In this document: piece by piece, positions 1 through 8,184 of the stretch | Layout of the letters: each line of letters begins with the position of its first letter | How positions within the stretch are numbered: the stretch's first letter is position 1 | Assembly (NCBI RefSeq): GCF_004791165.1 | Contig: NZ_SRUZ01000001.1 | Coordinates: 974,382 to 1,038,381, forward strand | From: Mesorhizobium sp. M8A.F.Ca.ET.218.01.1.1 | GTDB taxonomy: Bacteria; Pseudomonadota; Alphaproteobacteria; Rhizobiales; Rhizobiaceae | DNA: 64,000 nucleotides | Direction of reading: 5' to 3' | Program-made: the position numbers and the translations under genes | Notes under the pieces: model-generated | Databases searched by the model: none | What the model was told of the DNA's origin: nothing | The model's input: only the letters and a program-made list of their open reading frames with translations

Positions 1-1427
1 GCGACGAGGCCGATCAGAGGCTGCAAGGAAACGTCGAGCTTGGAGCCAAAGCCGCCACCGGTCGCGGTCGGCACGATGCGCACCTTGTTGACGGCAAGGC
101 CGAGCACTTTCGCGGTGTCGTCACGGTCCATGTAAGGCGCCTGGGTGCAGGCGACGACGACAAGCGTGTCGCCGTCGACATATGCATAGCCGGCTTCCGG
201 TTCGATATAGGCGTGCTCGACATAGGAGGTGTCGATCGCGCCGCTCGCGGTGACGGCCGCATTGGCAAGTGCCGCCTCGGGATCGCCGCGTTCGACAAAG
301 CCCTTGGTCAGCAGGTTGTCCGGCCGGTTGCCGTGGATCAGCGCACCACCCTCGGCCTGCGCGTCACGAGGCTGGAGAACATGCGGCAGTTCGGTCCAGC
401 GGATAGGGAAATCCGACAGATCGAGATCGAGGATCGCCTCTCGCTCGCCGGCGACCAGGGCGACCGCCTCGCCGCGAAGCCGGGCAAAGCCTTCGGCCAG
501 CGCCGGCTGGTCGGCGAATGGGCCGATAACGCCGAAACAGTTTTTTCCCGGGATGTCGGCGGCCGTGAAAACACCCGCGATTCCTGGATGCGCCTTGGCC
601 CAGCCGTCGAGGTCGCCGAAATCGAACTTTGCATGATAGTGCGGCGAGCGGACCACCAGCACGGCCAGCGCGTCGGCCGGGAAGGAATCGCCGCCGAATT
701 TCTCGGCGCCGGTCACCTTTGGCACGCCGTCGAGCCTGACCGGCGACGCGCCAATGGCGTGGCCCGAGGCCGGCATCCTCCGATCGAGATCGCGATCCAG
801 TCCATAAAGTTGGCGCTGCCCCACACCCTTACCCTCTCCCCGCAAGGGGCGGGGAGAGGGGGGCGCCAACGCTGGAGCGCTTCCCTTCTCCCCGTCACTA
901 TACGGGGAGAAGGCGCCAGCAGGCGGATGAGGGGCGGCGCTGGCAGTTGACCGTTCACTGCCGAACCATCCCGCCTCCATCACCGCCGCGATGATCTTCC
1001 GGTAGCCGGTGCAGCGGCAGAGGATGCCGCCCAGCGCATCCTGTACCTCGGTCTCGGTCGGCCTGGGTTTCGTGTCCAGCAACGCGGTTGCGGCGACCAG
1101 CAGCGCCGGCGTGCAGATGCCGCATTGCGCGGCGCCATGCGCCAGGAACGAGGCTTGCAACGCCGACAGCCGGCCATTGGCAAGCCCCTCGACCGTCGTC
1201 ACCGCGGTGCCAGCGGCCGAGGCCGCCGGCATCAGGCAGGCGCAGACGGGGTTGCCGTCGACCAGCACCGTGCAGGCGCCGCAGTCGCCGGCATCGCAGC
1301 CGACCTTTGTGCCGGTCAGCCGCAATTCATCGCGCAATACCGAAGACAGCCTGCGCAGCGGCGGCACGTTGACCGAGACAGCGGCGCCATTGACCGCGAA
1401 GGCGATATCGGCGCGATCCATGCTCAT
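1..1427 (-). CDS. Molybdenum hydroxylase, 2Fe-2S and molybdopterin domains fused (partial)
   Basis: The gene runs off the left edge, so its 3' end is missing; about 475 codons are visible. Residues 1-155 form the two-cluster 2Fe-2S part of the xanthine dehydrogenase/aldehyde oxidase family, with CDAGDCGAC at 44-52, CGIC at 102-105 and CRCTGY at 137-142. The molybdopterin domain starts near residue 225 (RLDGVPKVTG) and reaches the GGGFGSK motif at the window edge. The frame is open throughout, so both domains are one polypeptide, as in Mop-type aldehyde oxidoreductases. Residues about 161-205 are encoded by a palindromic repeat inserted in frame. The ATG overlaps the stop of the upstream FAD gene (ATGA), which indicates translational coupling. 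It probably oxidises an aldehyde or N-heterocycle; the substrate cannot be read from the sequence. Confidence 0.85.
   Translation of the reverse strand, partial: MSMDRADIAFAVNGAAVSVNVPPLRRLSSVLRDELRLTGTKVGCDAGDCGACTVLVDGNPVCACLMPAASAAGTAVTTVEGLANGRLSALQASFLAHGAAQCGICTPALLVAATALLDTKPRPTETEVQDALGGILCRCTGYRKIIAAVMEAGWFGSERSTASAAPHPPAGAFSPYSDGEKGSAPALAPPSPRPLRGEGKGVGQRQLYGLDRDLDRRMPASGHAIGASPVRLDGVPKVTGAEKFGGDSFPADALAVLVVRSPHYHAKFDFGDLDGWAKAHPGIAGVFTAADIPGKNCFGVIGPFADQPALAEGFARLRGEAVALVAGEREAILDLDLSDFPIRWTELPHVLQPRDAQAEGGALIHGNRPDNLLTKGFVERGDPEAALANAAVTASGAIDTSYVEHAYIEPEAGYAYVDGDTLVVVACTQAPYMDRDDTAKVLGLAVNKVRIVPTATGGGFGSKLDVSLQPLIGLV
828..943. repeat. Palindromic repeat element inside a coding region
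   Basis: Two adjacent palindromes occur here: CCCTCTCCCC...GGGGAGAGGG at 832-860, and TTCTCCCCGT...ACGGGGAGAA at 886-911 followed by a tail ending GGATGAGGGGCGGCGCTGG. The second palindrome and tail recur almost unchanged at 38676-38735 and, inverted, at 38781-38840. Here the element lies inside the hydroxylase gene in a frame without stops and encodes the linker between the 2Fe-2S and Mo domains. Confidence 0.85.
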
Positions 1428-2278
1428 GCGGCCACCTTGTCGCCTGCTGGCGTCTCCGTGGCCGCGAGCACGGCGCGGGCAACGATCTCGCGCACCGCGT
1501 CAAGCCGGTATTCGGCGCTGCCGCGCACATCGGCGATCGGCGACAGCTCAACCATCGGCGCCGACCGGACCGCGACGACAAGCCCGGCGCCGACGGCAAG
1601 GCCGCGCAGCGCCGTCTCGACCCCGGCCAACCGCCTGGCGACGGCGGAACACGAGCCGACGGCCACGGCCGCATCCGCGACAGTGCCGTCCTCGACAACC
1701 AGACGCGCCGCCACCATGGCGATGGAGATGACGAGATAACGCCGGGCGCCGAGCTTGACGAAGGCCGATGTGCCGGAGGGTTTCGGCACGCGGATGGCAG
1801 TCACCATCTCGCCAGGCTGCAAGGCGGTACGGCGGTTGCCGAGGACGAACTGCGACAAGGGCAGATAGCGTGTCGCCGCCACCGAGCGCAGTTCTACCTC
1901 GGCGTCGAGCACGAGCAGGCCCGGCACACCATCGGCGGCAGGTGAAGCGTTGCAGAGATTGCCGGCGACCGAGGCGACGTTCTGGATCTGCGCCGAGCCG
2001 ACCTCCCGCGCCGCCTGTTTCAAGGCGTCAAAGGCTGGCGGCAAGGGGTGGCGGATGACATCGGTCCATGTCGTGCGCGCGCCGACGATCCAGTGGCTGG
2101 CGGTTTCGGCGATGCCGCGCAGCGTTGTCAGGCCGTTGACATCGAGGACATTGTCGCGAAACGGCTTGCTTCCCTGTACCGGATAGAAATCCGTGCCGCC
2201 GGCAAGAATGCGCCAGGTGCCGCCGCCAAGCAGCGCGAGCGCCTCGTCGACCGTGGTGGGTTTCGCGTAACGGATCAC
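1424..2278 (-). CDS. Molybdenum hydroxylase FAD-binding subunit
   Basis: A 284-residue protein of the CO dehydrogenase/xanthine dehydrogenase medium-subunit family, which passes electrons between the 2Fe-2S clusters and the external acceptor. ILAGGTDFYP near residues 24-33 and VAGNLCNASPAADG near 100-115 are the two FAD-contact motifs. A GTG start at 2278 is chosen because the family begins at IRYAKP and GGAAGGA sits 5 bases upstream. The frame is open for 66 more codons upstream, but that stretch is made of tandem repeats and does not resemble the family. It is the first gene of an operon with the fused 2Fe-2S/Mo gene, with a 4-base overlap. Confidence 0.88.
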   Translation of the reverse strand: MIRYAKPTTVDEALALLGGGTWRILAGGTDFYPVQGSKPFRDNVLDVNGLTTLRGIAETASHWIVGARTTWTDVIRHPLPPAFDALKQAAREVGSAQIQNVASVAGNLCNASPAADGVPGLLVLDAEVELRSVAATRYLPLSQFVLGNRRTALQPGEMVTAIRVPKPSGTSAFVKLGARRYLVISIAMVAARLVVEDGTVADAAVAVGSCSAVARRLAGVETALRGLAVGAGLVVAVRSAPMVELSPIADVRGSAEYRLDAVREIVARAVLAATETPAGDKVAA

Positions 2279-2628
2279 GCTTTCCTTCCCAGTAAGATGG
2301 GCCTTCCCAACACAAAATGGGCTTTCCCAACAAGATGGGCCTTCCCAGAGATCGGCCCTCCCAAGACGTTTCGCCTGGGAATATCCTGCCGGCTTTCGAT
2401 CCAGCAAATTCATTCGTATGCAAATGATATCAAGACGGCGGAATTTGTCAAAGCCAGAGTTTACGCCGGTGCCCATGTGGCGGGCATCGCCACGTATTTG
2501 TTATTCCGCTGGAGGTTGACGCGGCCCGCCATCTGGTCAAGTTTCTCCCTCCGGTCGCGCCAGCGGCTTCTTCTTTCGCCGGGCGCCTCATTCGGAGCCC
2601 GACCGCAGCCTGACAGGAAGGAAACTCC
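2279..2628. other. Divergent intergenic region, hydroxylase operon / pncA
   Basis: About 350 bases separate the minus-strand hydroxylase operon from plus-strand pncA. The left third carries the tandem repeats described separately. An AT-richer stretch near 2400-2450 (GCAAATTCATTCGTATGCAAATG) is the most promoter-like part. The right end holds the pncA ribosome binding site AGGAAGGAAA. No protein-coding gene is supported here. Confidence 0.6.
2286..2363. repeat. Tandem 16-20 bp repeats upstream of the hydroxylase operon
   Basis: The core TTCCCA (once CTCCCA) occurs at 2286, 2304, 2324, 2342 and 2358, four times preceded by a variant of AAGATGGGCC. The spacings are 18, 20, 18 and 16 bases. The array lies directly upstream of the GTG start of the FAD subunit, and its last copy overlaps the ribosome binding site. 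It could be a multi-site operator or a simple slippage array. It is not a CRISPR because there are no unique spacers. Confidence 0.7.
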
Positions 2629-3243
2629 ATGGCCGACGAAGCGCTCGTTGTCATCGACCTGCAGAACGACTTTTGCCCGGGCGGCGCGCTGGCCGTTGCC
2701 GGCGGCGACGAGATCGTGCCGCTGGTCAACGACATGATCCGGCGAACCGACCATGTCGTGCTGACGCAGGACTGGCACCCCGCCGGCCATTCCAGCTTTG
2801 CCTCCAGCCATCCGGGTTCGCAGCCCTATTCGACGATCGAAATGCCATACGGTGCGCAGACCTTGTGGCCGGACCATTGCATCCAGGGCAGTCTCGGTTC
2901 GGATTTCCACTCGGGGCTGGCCTGGACCAAGGCCGAACTCGTCATCCGCAAGGGATTTCGTCCCGCCATCGACAGTTACTCCGCCTTCTTCGAGAACGAT
3001 CCCGCGACGCCCACCGGACTCGCCGGTTATCTCCGGGAACGCGGCATCGACACGCTGATCCTGGTCGGCCTGGCGACCGATTTCTGCGTCGCCTTCTCGG
3101 CGCTGGATGCGGTCAAACAGGGGTTTAGAACCACGGTCAGGCTCGATGCCTGCCGTGGCATCGATCTCAACGGATCGCTCGAGACAATGCTGGCGAGAAT
3201 GCGCGACGCCGGCGTGACGCTCGAAGATCATACGTCGGACTGA
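2629..3243 (+). CDS. pncA: Nicotinamidase
   Basis: A 204-residue cysteine hydrolase of the isochorismatase-like family that deamidates nicotinamide to nicotinate for NAD salvage in the cytoplasm. The catalytic triad is visible as D10 (VIDLQNDF), K108 (IRKGF) and C153 (ATDFCVAF). The metal site is DWHPAGH at 48-54. The length is normal for the family. AGGAAGGAAA precedes the ATG at a good distance. Its pathway partner pncB lies about 8 kb away on the other strand at 11097-12401. Pyrazinamidase-type activity would be expected as well. Confidence 0.93.
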   Translation: MADEALVVIDLQNDFCPGGALAVAGGDEIVPLVNDMIRRTDHVVLTQDWHPAGHSSFASSHPGSQPYSTIEMPYGAQTLWPDHCIQGSLGSDFHSGLAWTKAELVIRKGFRPAIDSYSAFFENDPATPTGLAGYLRERGIDTLILVGLATDFCVAFSALDAVKQGFRTTVRLDACRGIDLNGSLETMLARMRDAGVTLEDHTSD

Positions 3244-3271
3244 CCGCACCGTGGCGGGCAGAGGGGGATGC

Positions 3272-4696
3272 ATGCCGATGGCGATCGGGGCGGCCGGCGC
3301 GATCATCGTCGCGCTGCTGTTTCCGGCATCGGCCTTGGCGGCAGAAGAGCATGGCCTGCCGGGCGCCGCCATGTCGCTCTGGTGGGCGCTGCCTTTTGCC
3401 GGACTGCTCCTGTCGATCGCCACCGGTCCGCTGCTGTTCCACCATGTCTGGGAACACCACTACGGCAAGATCGCTGCCTTGTGGGCGGCGCTGGTGATCG
3501 TGCCGCTCGCGGTCGCCTTCGGCACCCCGGCGGCAACCGAGGCGGTGCTGCACGCGCTGCTCACCGAATACATGTCGTTCATTGTCCTGCTGTTTGCGCT
3601 CTACACGATTTCAGGCGGCATCCTGCTTGCCGGCAACATCCACGGGACACCGCTGGTCAATGCCGGACTGCTGGTCGTCGGGGCGGCGCTTGCCTCGGTG
3701 ATCGGCACGACGGGCGCCTCGATGATCCTGATCCGGCCGATCCTGCGCGCCAACGACAACAGGCCTTTCAATGCCCATGTCGTCATCTTCTTCATTTTCC
3801 TGGTGTCCAACATTGGCGGCTCGCTGACGCCGCTCGGCGACCCGCCGCTGTTCGTCGGCTTCCTGCGCGGCGTCGATTTCTTCTGGACGACCGCCAGTCT
3901 CTGGCGCGAGACGCTGTTCGTCGTGGTGGTCGTGCTCGCCGTCTTCCTGGCGATCGACCTCATCCTGCACCGGCGCGAGGCCGGGGCACCGAAGATCAAG
4001 GACCCAACACCGGACACGAAAGTGCGCCTGCGCGGCCTGGCCAACGTCCCGCTGCTGGCCGGTGTGATCGGCGCCATCCTGCTGTCGGCGGCCTGGAAGC
4101 CGGACGTGAGCTTTTCCGTGTTCGGCGTCGGTCTCGAACTGCAGAACCTGGTACGCGACGCGATCATCCTCGCGCTGGCCCTGCTATCGCTTCCCCTCTC
4201 CTACAAGAGCCACCGTCAAGCAAACGGCTTCAACTGGGGACCGATCGCGGAAGTGGCCAAGTTGTTTGCCGGCATCTTTATCTGCATCGTTCCGGTCGTC
4301 GCCATTTTGAGAGCCGGCCATGACGGCGCGCTGGCGCCGCTGGTCGCGCTCGTCACCTCGGCGCAAGGCACACCCAACGACCTCGCCTATTTCTGGCTGA
4401 CCGGGGCGCTGTCGTCCTTCCTCGACAATGCGCCGACCTATCTGGTGTTTTTCGAGCTGGCCGGCGGCGACCCCCAACACCTGATGACGGAGTTCGCCTC
4501 GACGCTTGCCGCGATCTCGGCGGGCGCTGTGTTCATGGGCGCCAACACCTATATCGGCAACGCGCCCAACTTCATGGTCTATGCCATTGCCAGGCATCGT
4601 GGCGTCAAGATGCCGGGCTTCTTCGGCTATATGCTGTGGTCCGGGCTGGTGCTGATTCCGACCTTCTTGATCGCCGGCTTTCTGTTTCTCGGTTGA
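3272..4696 (+). CDS. Sodium:proton antiporter / putative citrate transporter family membrane protein
   Basis: A 474-residue inner-membrane protein with roughly 11-12 hydrophobic segments, the first resembling a signal sequence (ALLFPASALAAEEHG). It resembles the NhaD-like ion transporters annotated as sodium:proton antiporters and the putative citrate transport family. Conserved polar stretches include GTTGASMILIRPIL, GGSLTPLGDPPLFVG and SSFLDNAPTYL, the last two at the expected ion-binding re-entrant positions. ATG 3272 is preferred over GTG 3251 because AGAGGGGG lies 5 bases before it. It begins shortly after pncA on the same strand, and its stop abuts that of the convergent livF. The transported ion is inferred from family only. 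Confidence 0.75.
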   Translation: MPMAIGAAGAIIVALLFPASALAAEEHGLPGAAMSLWWALPFAGLLLSIATGPLLFHHVWEHHYGKIAALWAALVIVPLAVAFGTPAATEAVLHALLTEYMSFIVLLFALYTISGGILLAGNIHGTPLVNAGLLVVGAALASVIGTTGASMILIRPILRANDNRPFNAHVVIFFIFLVSNIGGSLTPLGDPPLFVGFLRGVDFFWTTASLWRETLFVVVVVLAVFLAIDLILHRREAGAPKIKDPTPDTKVRLRGLANVPLLAGVIGAILLSAAWKPDVSFSVFGVGLELQNLVRDAIILALALLSLPLSYKSHRQANGFNWGPIAEVAKLFAGIFICIVPVVAILRAGHDGALAPLVALVTSAQGTPNDLAYFWLTGALSSFLDNAPTYLVFFELAGGDPQHLMTEFASTLAAISAGAVFMGANTYIGNAPNFMVYAIARHRGVKMPGFFGYMLWSGLVLIPTFLIAGFLFLG

Positions 4697-5404
4697 TCAG
4701 CCGACACCGACATAGCGCCTGACCGCTGACGGGTCGGCGCGCAGGGCGTCGACATCGACGGTCTCGCGGTTGCGGCCGTTCTCGATGAACGAGACTCGGT
4801 CGGCGACCGACAACACAGCGTCGACCCGCTGCTCGACCAGGATGGTGGAGACGCCCAGCTCGCGCAGCTTCGATACAGTCTCGCGGATCTTGGCGATCAT
4901 GGACGGCATCAACCCTTCGGTCGGTTCGTCGAGCAAAAGCACCTGCGGCTCGAGACAGAGCGCACGCGCCATGGCCAGCATCTGCTGCTCGCCGCCGGAC
5001 AAGGTGCCGGAGCGCTGCCGCAGCCGCTGGCGCAGCAGCGGGAAAAGGTCGAGGACGTTCTCGCGTGTCGCCTTGCCCTTGCCGCGCGCCATCAGCCCGA
5101 TCTCGATGTTTTCAGCCACCGTCATCTCGGCGAACAGCCGCCTTCCCTGCGGTACATAGGCGACGCCGGCCTTCGGTACTTCATGCGCCGGCAGGCCGGT
5201 CAACTCCCGGCCGGCGAGCCTGATCGAGCCGCCATTCGCGGGAACCAGGCCCATGATCGCCTTCAGCGTCGTCGTCTTGCCGGCGCCATTGCGGCCGAAC
5301 AGGCACAGCACCTCGCCCTTGTTCAGCACGAGATCGAGCCCGTAGAGCACCTGGACCTCGCCATAGAAGCAGTCCAGCCCCGAGATCACCAATGCATCGG
5401 TCAT
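4697..5404 (-). CDS. livF: Branched-chain amino acid-type ABC transporter ATP-binding protein LivF
   Basis: A 235-residue cytoplasmic ATPase with Walker A GRNGAGKTT near residue 38, signature LSGGEQQ and Walker B LLLDEPTEGL. The short form without a C-terminal regulatory domain, and its position last in a livK-H-M-G-F order, identify the LivF class. Its ATG overlaps the livG stop by four bases (ATGA). The transported substrate is set by the binding protein at 8185-9489 and is unknown. Amino acids, amides or urea-like compounds are all possible for this family. Confidence 0.88.
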   Translation of the reverse strand: MTDALVISGLDCFYGEVQVLYGLDLVLNKGEVLCLFGRNGAGKTTTLKAIMGLVPANGGSIRLAGRELTGLPAHEVPKAGVAYVPQGRRLFAEMTVAENIEIGLMARGKGKATRENVLDLFPLLRQRLRQRSGTLSGGEQQMLAMARALCLEPQVLLLDEPTEGLMPSMIAKIRETVSKLRELGVSTILVEQRVDAVLSVADRVSFIENGRNRETVDVDALRADPSAVRRYVGVG

Positions 5405-6126
5405 GGGGCGGTCCCCAGATAGGCGTCCTGCACCGCCGCGTCGTTTCGGATCGCTTCGGGCGCGCCCTCGGCCAGGATCCTGCCGGCGTTGAAGACGGTG
5501 ATGCGGTCAGCCAGATGCATGACCACAGGCATGTTGTGCTCGATCAGCAGCACGGTGGCGCTCTTGGCGATGTCGCGTACCAGCTCGACGAAATTGTCGA
5601 TCTCGCTATCGGCAAGGCCTTGCGTCGGCTCGTCGAGGATCAGCAGGCGCGGTTTCAGCGCCAGGCCCATCGCCACTTCGAGCAACCGCTGATGCCCGTA
5701 GGACAATTGCCCGGCCGGCATATGGGCGCGGCCGGCCAGCCCAGTGCGTTCGAGCGCCGACATGACGCCGGCGCGCACCGCACCCTTCGAGCGGCCGTCG
5801 CTCAGCGTGCGCTGCACCGGCAGCGCGACATTGTCATAGGCGCTCAGGTTGGCGAAGACGCTGGTGATCTGGAAGGTGTAGGCGATGCCCTGGCGGACCC
5901 TGACATAGGCCGGCAGGCCGGTGATGTCGGCGCCGTCGAAGAGGATCGCTCCCGAAGATGGCCGGATGCGGCCGCTGACCAGGCTGACGAAAGTGGTCTT
6001 GCCTGCCCCGTTGGGGCCGATGACGGCGCGGATTTCTCCGGGCATCAAGGTGAAGTCGACGCTGTCGACGGCGCGCAGGCCGCCGAAATTGCGCGACAGG
6101 CCCTTGGTGGTCAAAAGCGGCGTCAT
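5401..6126 (-). CDS. livG: Branched-chain amino acid-type ABC transporter ATP-binding protein LivG
   Basis: A 241-residue ATPase partner of LivF, with Walker A GPNGAGKTT, signature LSYGHQR (the usual LivG variant) and Walker B LLILDEPTQGL. The final segment (AGRILAEGAPEAIRNDAAVQDAYLG) is the characteristic LivG ending. ATG 6126 overlaps the TGA of livM as ATGA. An upstream in-frame ATG at 6135 is possible but less consistent with the coupling seen across this operon. Confidence 0.88.
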   Translation of the reverse strand: MTPLLTTKGLSRNFGGLRAVDSVDFTLMPGEIRAVIGPNGAGKTTFVSLVSGRIRPSSGAILFDGADITGLPAYVRVRQGIAYTFQITSVFANLSAYDNVALPVQRTLSDGRSKGAVRAGVMSALERTGLAGRAHMPAGQLSYGHQRLLEVAMGLALKPRLLILDEPTQGLADSEIDNFVELVRDIAKSATVLLIEHNMPVVMHLADRITVFNAGRILAEGAPEAIRNDAAVQDAYLGTAP

Positions 6127-7085
6127 GGCAGCCATCCGAGCCAGCGCTGGCGGATGCTGCCGAGAATGCCCTTGGGGAAGAACAGCACCAGCAGGATCAG
6201 CGCGATGCCGACGATCAGCAGATAGGCCGATGTGTAGCCGCTGGTGACGTCGATGACATAGTACATGAACAGCGTGCCGATCAGCGGTCCGAGCGTCGTG
6301 GCGGCACCCCCGAGCAGCACCCACAGCAGCGGCAGGATCGAGTATTGCACCGAGGCGAAGCTCGAGCCGACATAGCCGAACAGCAGCGCGTAGGCGGCAC
6401 CCGAGGCAGCGCAGATCGTGCCGGAGACGACGACGGCGGCGAGCTTGTTGGAGAAGGTGTCGTAGCCCAGCATCTTCGTGCGTTCTTCGTTCTCGCGGAT
6501 GGCGACCAACACGCGGCCATAGCGGGACCGGACGATGGCGAGCGTGATCAGCAGCACGAGCGAGAACAGCGACAGCGCGCAGATATAGCGCACGGTCGGG
6601 TTGGTGAGGTCGAGCGAGGTTGCACCGAAAGAGAGGACCCGCGCCGGCTGCGGCACCACCATGCCCTGGTCGCCCCCGGTCCAAGCCGCGAAATAGAGGA
6701 TGGCGAGATAAAACACCTGGGCGAACATCATGGTGACGATCATGAAGGCGACACCCGTGGTGCGCAGCGCCAGAAGGCCAATGATCAGGGAGAGGACGGC
6801 ACCACAACCGAGACCGGCGCCGAATGCCGCGGGCACGCTCCAGCCGAGCTGGATGACGGCGAGCCCGGCGCCATAGAGCCCGGCGCCGAAGAACATGGCG
6901 TGGCCCAAACTGAGCAGGCCGACATAGCCGAACAGCATGTTGTAACCCATGGCAAAGACCGCCAGCACCATGATGCGGGCGAGCACGCCGTGATAGTACT
7001 CCGGCAAAAGGAAGCTCAGCACGAAGAGCAGGGCGATGGCGCCGAGATGCAGCGCGTAGGCCTTTGCCGGCGAAGCTTCGCTCAT
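6123..7085 (-). CDS. livM: Branched-chain amino acid-type ABC transporter permease LivM
   Basis: A 320-residue integral membrane permease with about 8-10 transmembrane helices. The LivM hallmarks GYNMLFGYVGLLSLGHAMFFG and the cytoplasmic EAA-like loop VAIRENEERTKMLGYD are both visible, the latter contacting the ATPase. It overlaps livH upstream and livG downstream by four bases each, so the four transporter genes after the binding protein form one tightly coupled operon. Confidence 0.88.
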   Translation of the reverse strand: MSEASPAKAYALHLGAIALLFVLSFLLPEYYHGVLARIMVLAVFAMGYNMLFGYVGLLSLGHAMFFGAGLYGAGLAVIQLGWSVPAAFGAGLGCGAVLSLIIGLLALRTTGVAFMIVTMMFAQVFYLAILYFAAWTGGDQGMVVPQPARVLSFGATSLDLTNPTVRYICALSLFSLVLLITLAIVRSRYGRVLVAIRENEERTKMLGYDTFSNKLAAVVVSGTICAASGAAYALLFGYVGSSFASVQYSILPLLWVLLGGAATTLGPLIGTLFMYYVIDVTSGYTSAYLLIVGIALILLVLFFPKGILGSIRQRWLGWLP

Positions 7086-7963
7086 CGCGATGCCGTCCCG
7101 AACAGGCCTTGCGGCCGGAACACCAGCACCATGGCGACCAGCAGCGTGGCGATGATCTTGGCCAAGGTCGGCGAGAAGAACATCGAGATGATGCCGTCGG
7201 ACAGGCCGATCAGCACGGCGGCGACGACGGTGCCGCGCAGCGAGCCGAGGCCGCCGATGATGACGACGATGAAGGACAAGAGCAGCGGGTCCTGTCCCAT
7301 CAGGTAGTGCGCCTGGCTGATCGGCACGATCAGCACCGCAGCGATCGCCGCCAGCATGGCGCCAAGCGCGAAGACGCCGCCATAGACGCGGCCGACAGAG
7401 ATGCCGAAGGCTTGCGCCGTCTCGCTGTCGTACTGCGTGGCGCGCATGATGAGGCCGATCTTCGTGCGCGTCAGCACCAGCCATGTCGCGATCAACAGGA
7501 CAGCGGATGCGGCGATGATCGACAGCTTGTAGCCGGAATAGCCGAACCACGGCAGAAGGATGCGATAGCTGAAGGGCGGCTCCACCGGCCGCGCTTCGGG
7601 ACCATAGAAAGTCAACGCCAGCTGCTGGATGATGTAGAGCATGCCGATGGTGGCGACGATGGTGGCTTCAGGGTTGTAATTGAGCCGGCGCAGCACCAGC
7701 CGTTCGGCGACCACCGCGACGGCGCCGACGATCAGTGGCGCGATCACCAGCGCCGCCAGGAAGCCGAGCGCGGGGTGGCCGCCGATTGCTGATGTGATCG
7801 CCCAGGCAAGCACGGCGCCGAGCATGAAGAACTCGCCGTGGGCGACGTTGACGACACGCATGACGCCGAACACCAGCGACAAGCCCAGCGCCGTCAGCGC
7901 CAGCACGGCCGAGGTGACGAGGCCTTCGAGGGTTGCCAGGAGGAGATGAGGTCCGAAGTGCAT
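7082..7963 (-). CDS. livH: Branched-chain amino acid-type ABC transporter permease LivH
   Basis: A 293-residue permease with about 8 hydrophobic helices. ALGLSLVFGVMRVVNVAHGEFFMLGA near the N-terminus and the loop MRATQYDSETAQAFGI are typical of LivH. It pairs with LivM to form the channel. A 221-base gap containing an inverted pair of palindromic repeats separates it from the upstream binding-protein gene. The repeats could form an mRNA stem-loop that lowers permease expression relative to the binding protein. Confidence 0.88.
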   Translation of the reverse strand: MHFGPHLLLATLEGLVTSAVLALTALGLSLVFGVMRVVNVAHGEFFMLGAVLAWAITSAIGGHPALGFLAALVIAPLIVGAVAVVAERLVLRRLNYNPEATIVATIGMLYIIQQLALTFYGPEARPVEPPFSYRILLPWFGYSGYKLSIIAASAVLLIATWLVLTRTKIGLIMRATQYDSETAQAFGISVGRVYGGVFALGAMLAAIAAVLIVPISQAHYLMGQDPLLLSFIVVIIGGLGSLRGTVVAAVLIGLSDGIISMFFSPTLAKIIATLLVAMVLVFRPQGLFGTASR

Positions 7964-7995
7964 TGATTACACGCTTGATAGGGCGGCGCGAAGCG

Positions 7996-8153
7996 CCCCC
8001 CTCTGCCCTGCCGGACATCTCCCCCTCAAGGGGGGAGATTGGCGGTACCTGCGACGGCTCTTTTTTTCCATCGTCTGCGATTGGCGAAACCCGCCGTAAA
8101 ATCCAATCTCCCCCCTTGAGGGGGAGATGTCCGGCAGGACAGAGAGGGGGGCC
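7996..8153. repeat. Inverted pair of rhizobial palindromic repeats between binding protein and permease genes
   Basis: The arm CCTGCCGGACATCTCCCCCT..GGGGGGAGATTGG at about 7996-8042 is repeated in inverted orientation at about 8103-8153, with a 60-base spacer. Each arm carries its own small palindrome. The arrangement matches the mosaic intergenic elements described in rhizobia (RIME-like). In the transcript the two arms would pair into one long hairpin. Confidence 0.8.
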
Positions 8154-8184
8154 TGGGCGCTCACGCTTGCTGGAAAAGCAACGC

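Noticed and set aside
2286..2363. CRISPR-like array
   Set aside because: The units are only 16-20 bases and directly adjacent, with no unique spacers and no cas genes nearby.
1424..2476. Longer FAD-subunit protein beginning at ATG 2476
   Set aside because: The extra 66 residues come from tandem repeats and unrelated sequence. GTG 2278 has a good ribosome binding site and starts where the family starts.
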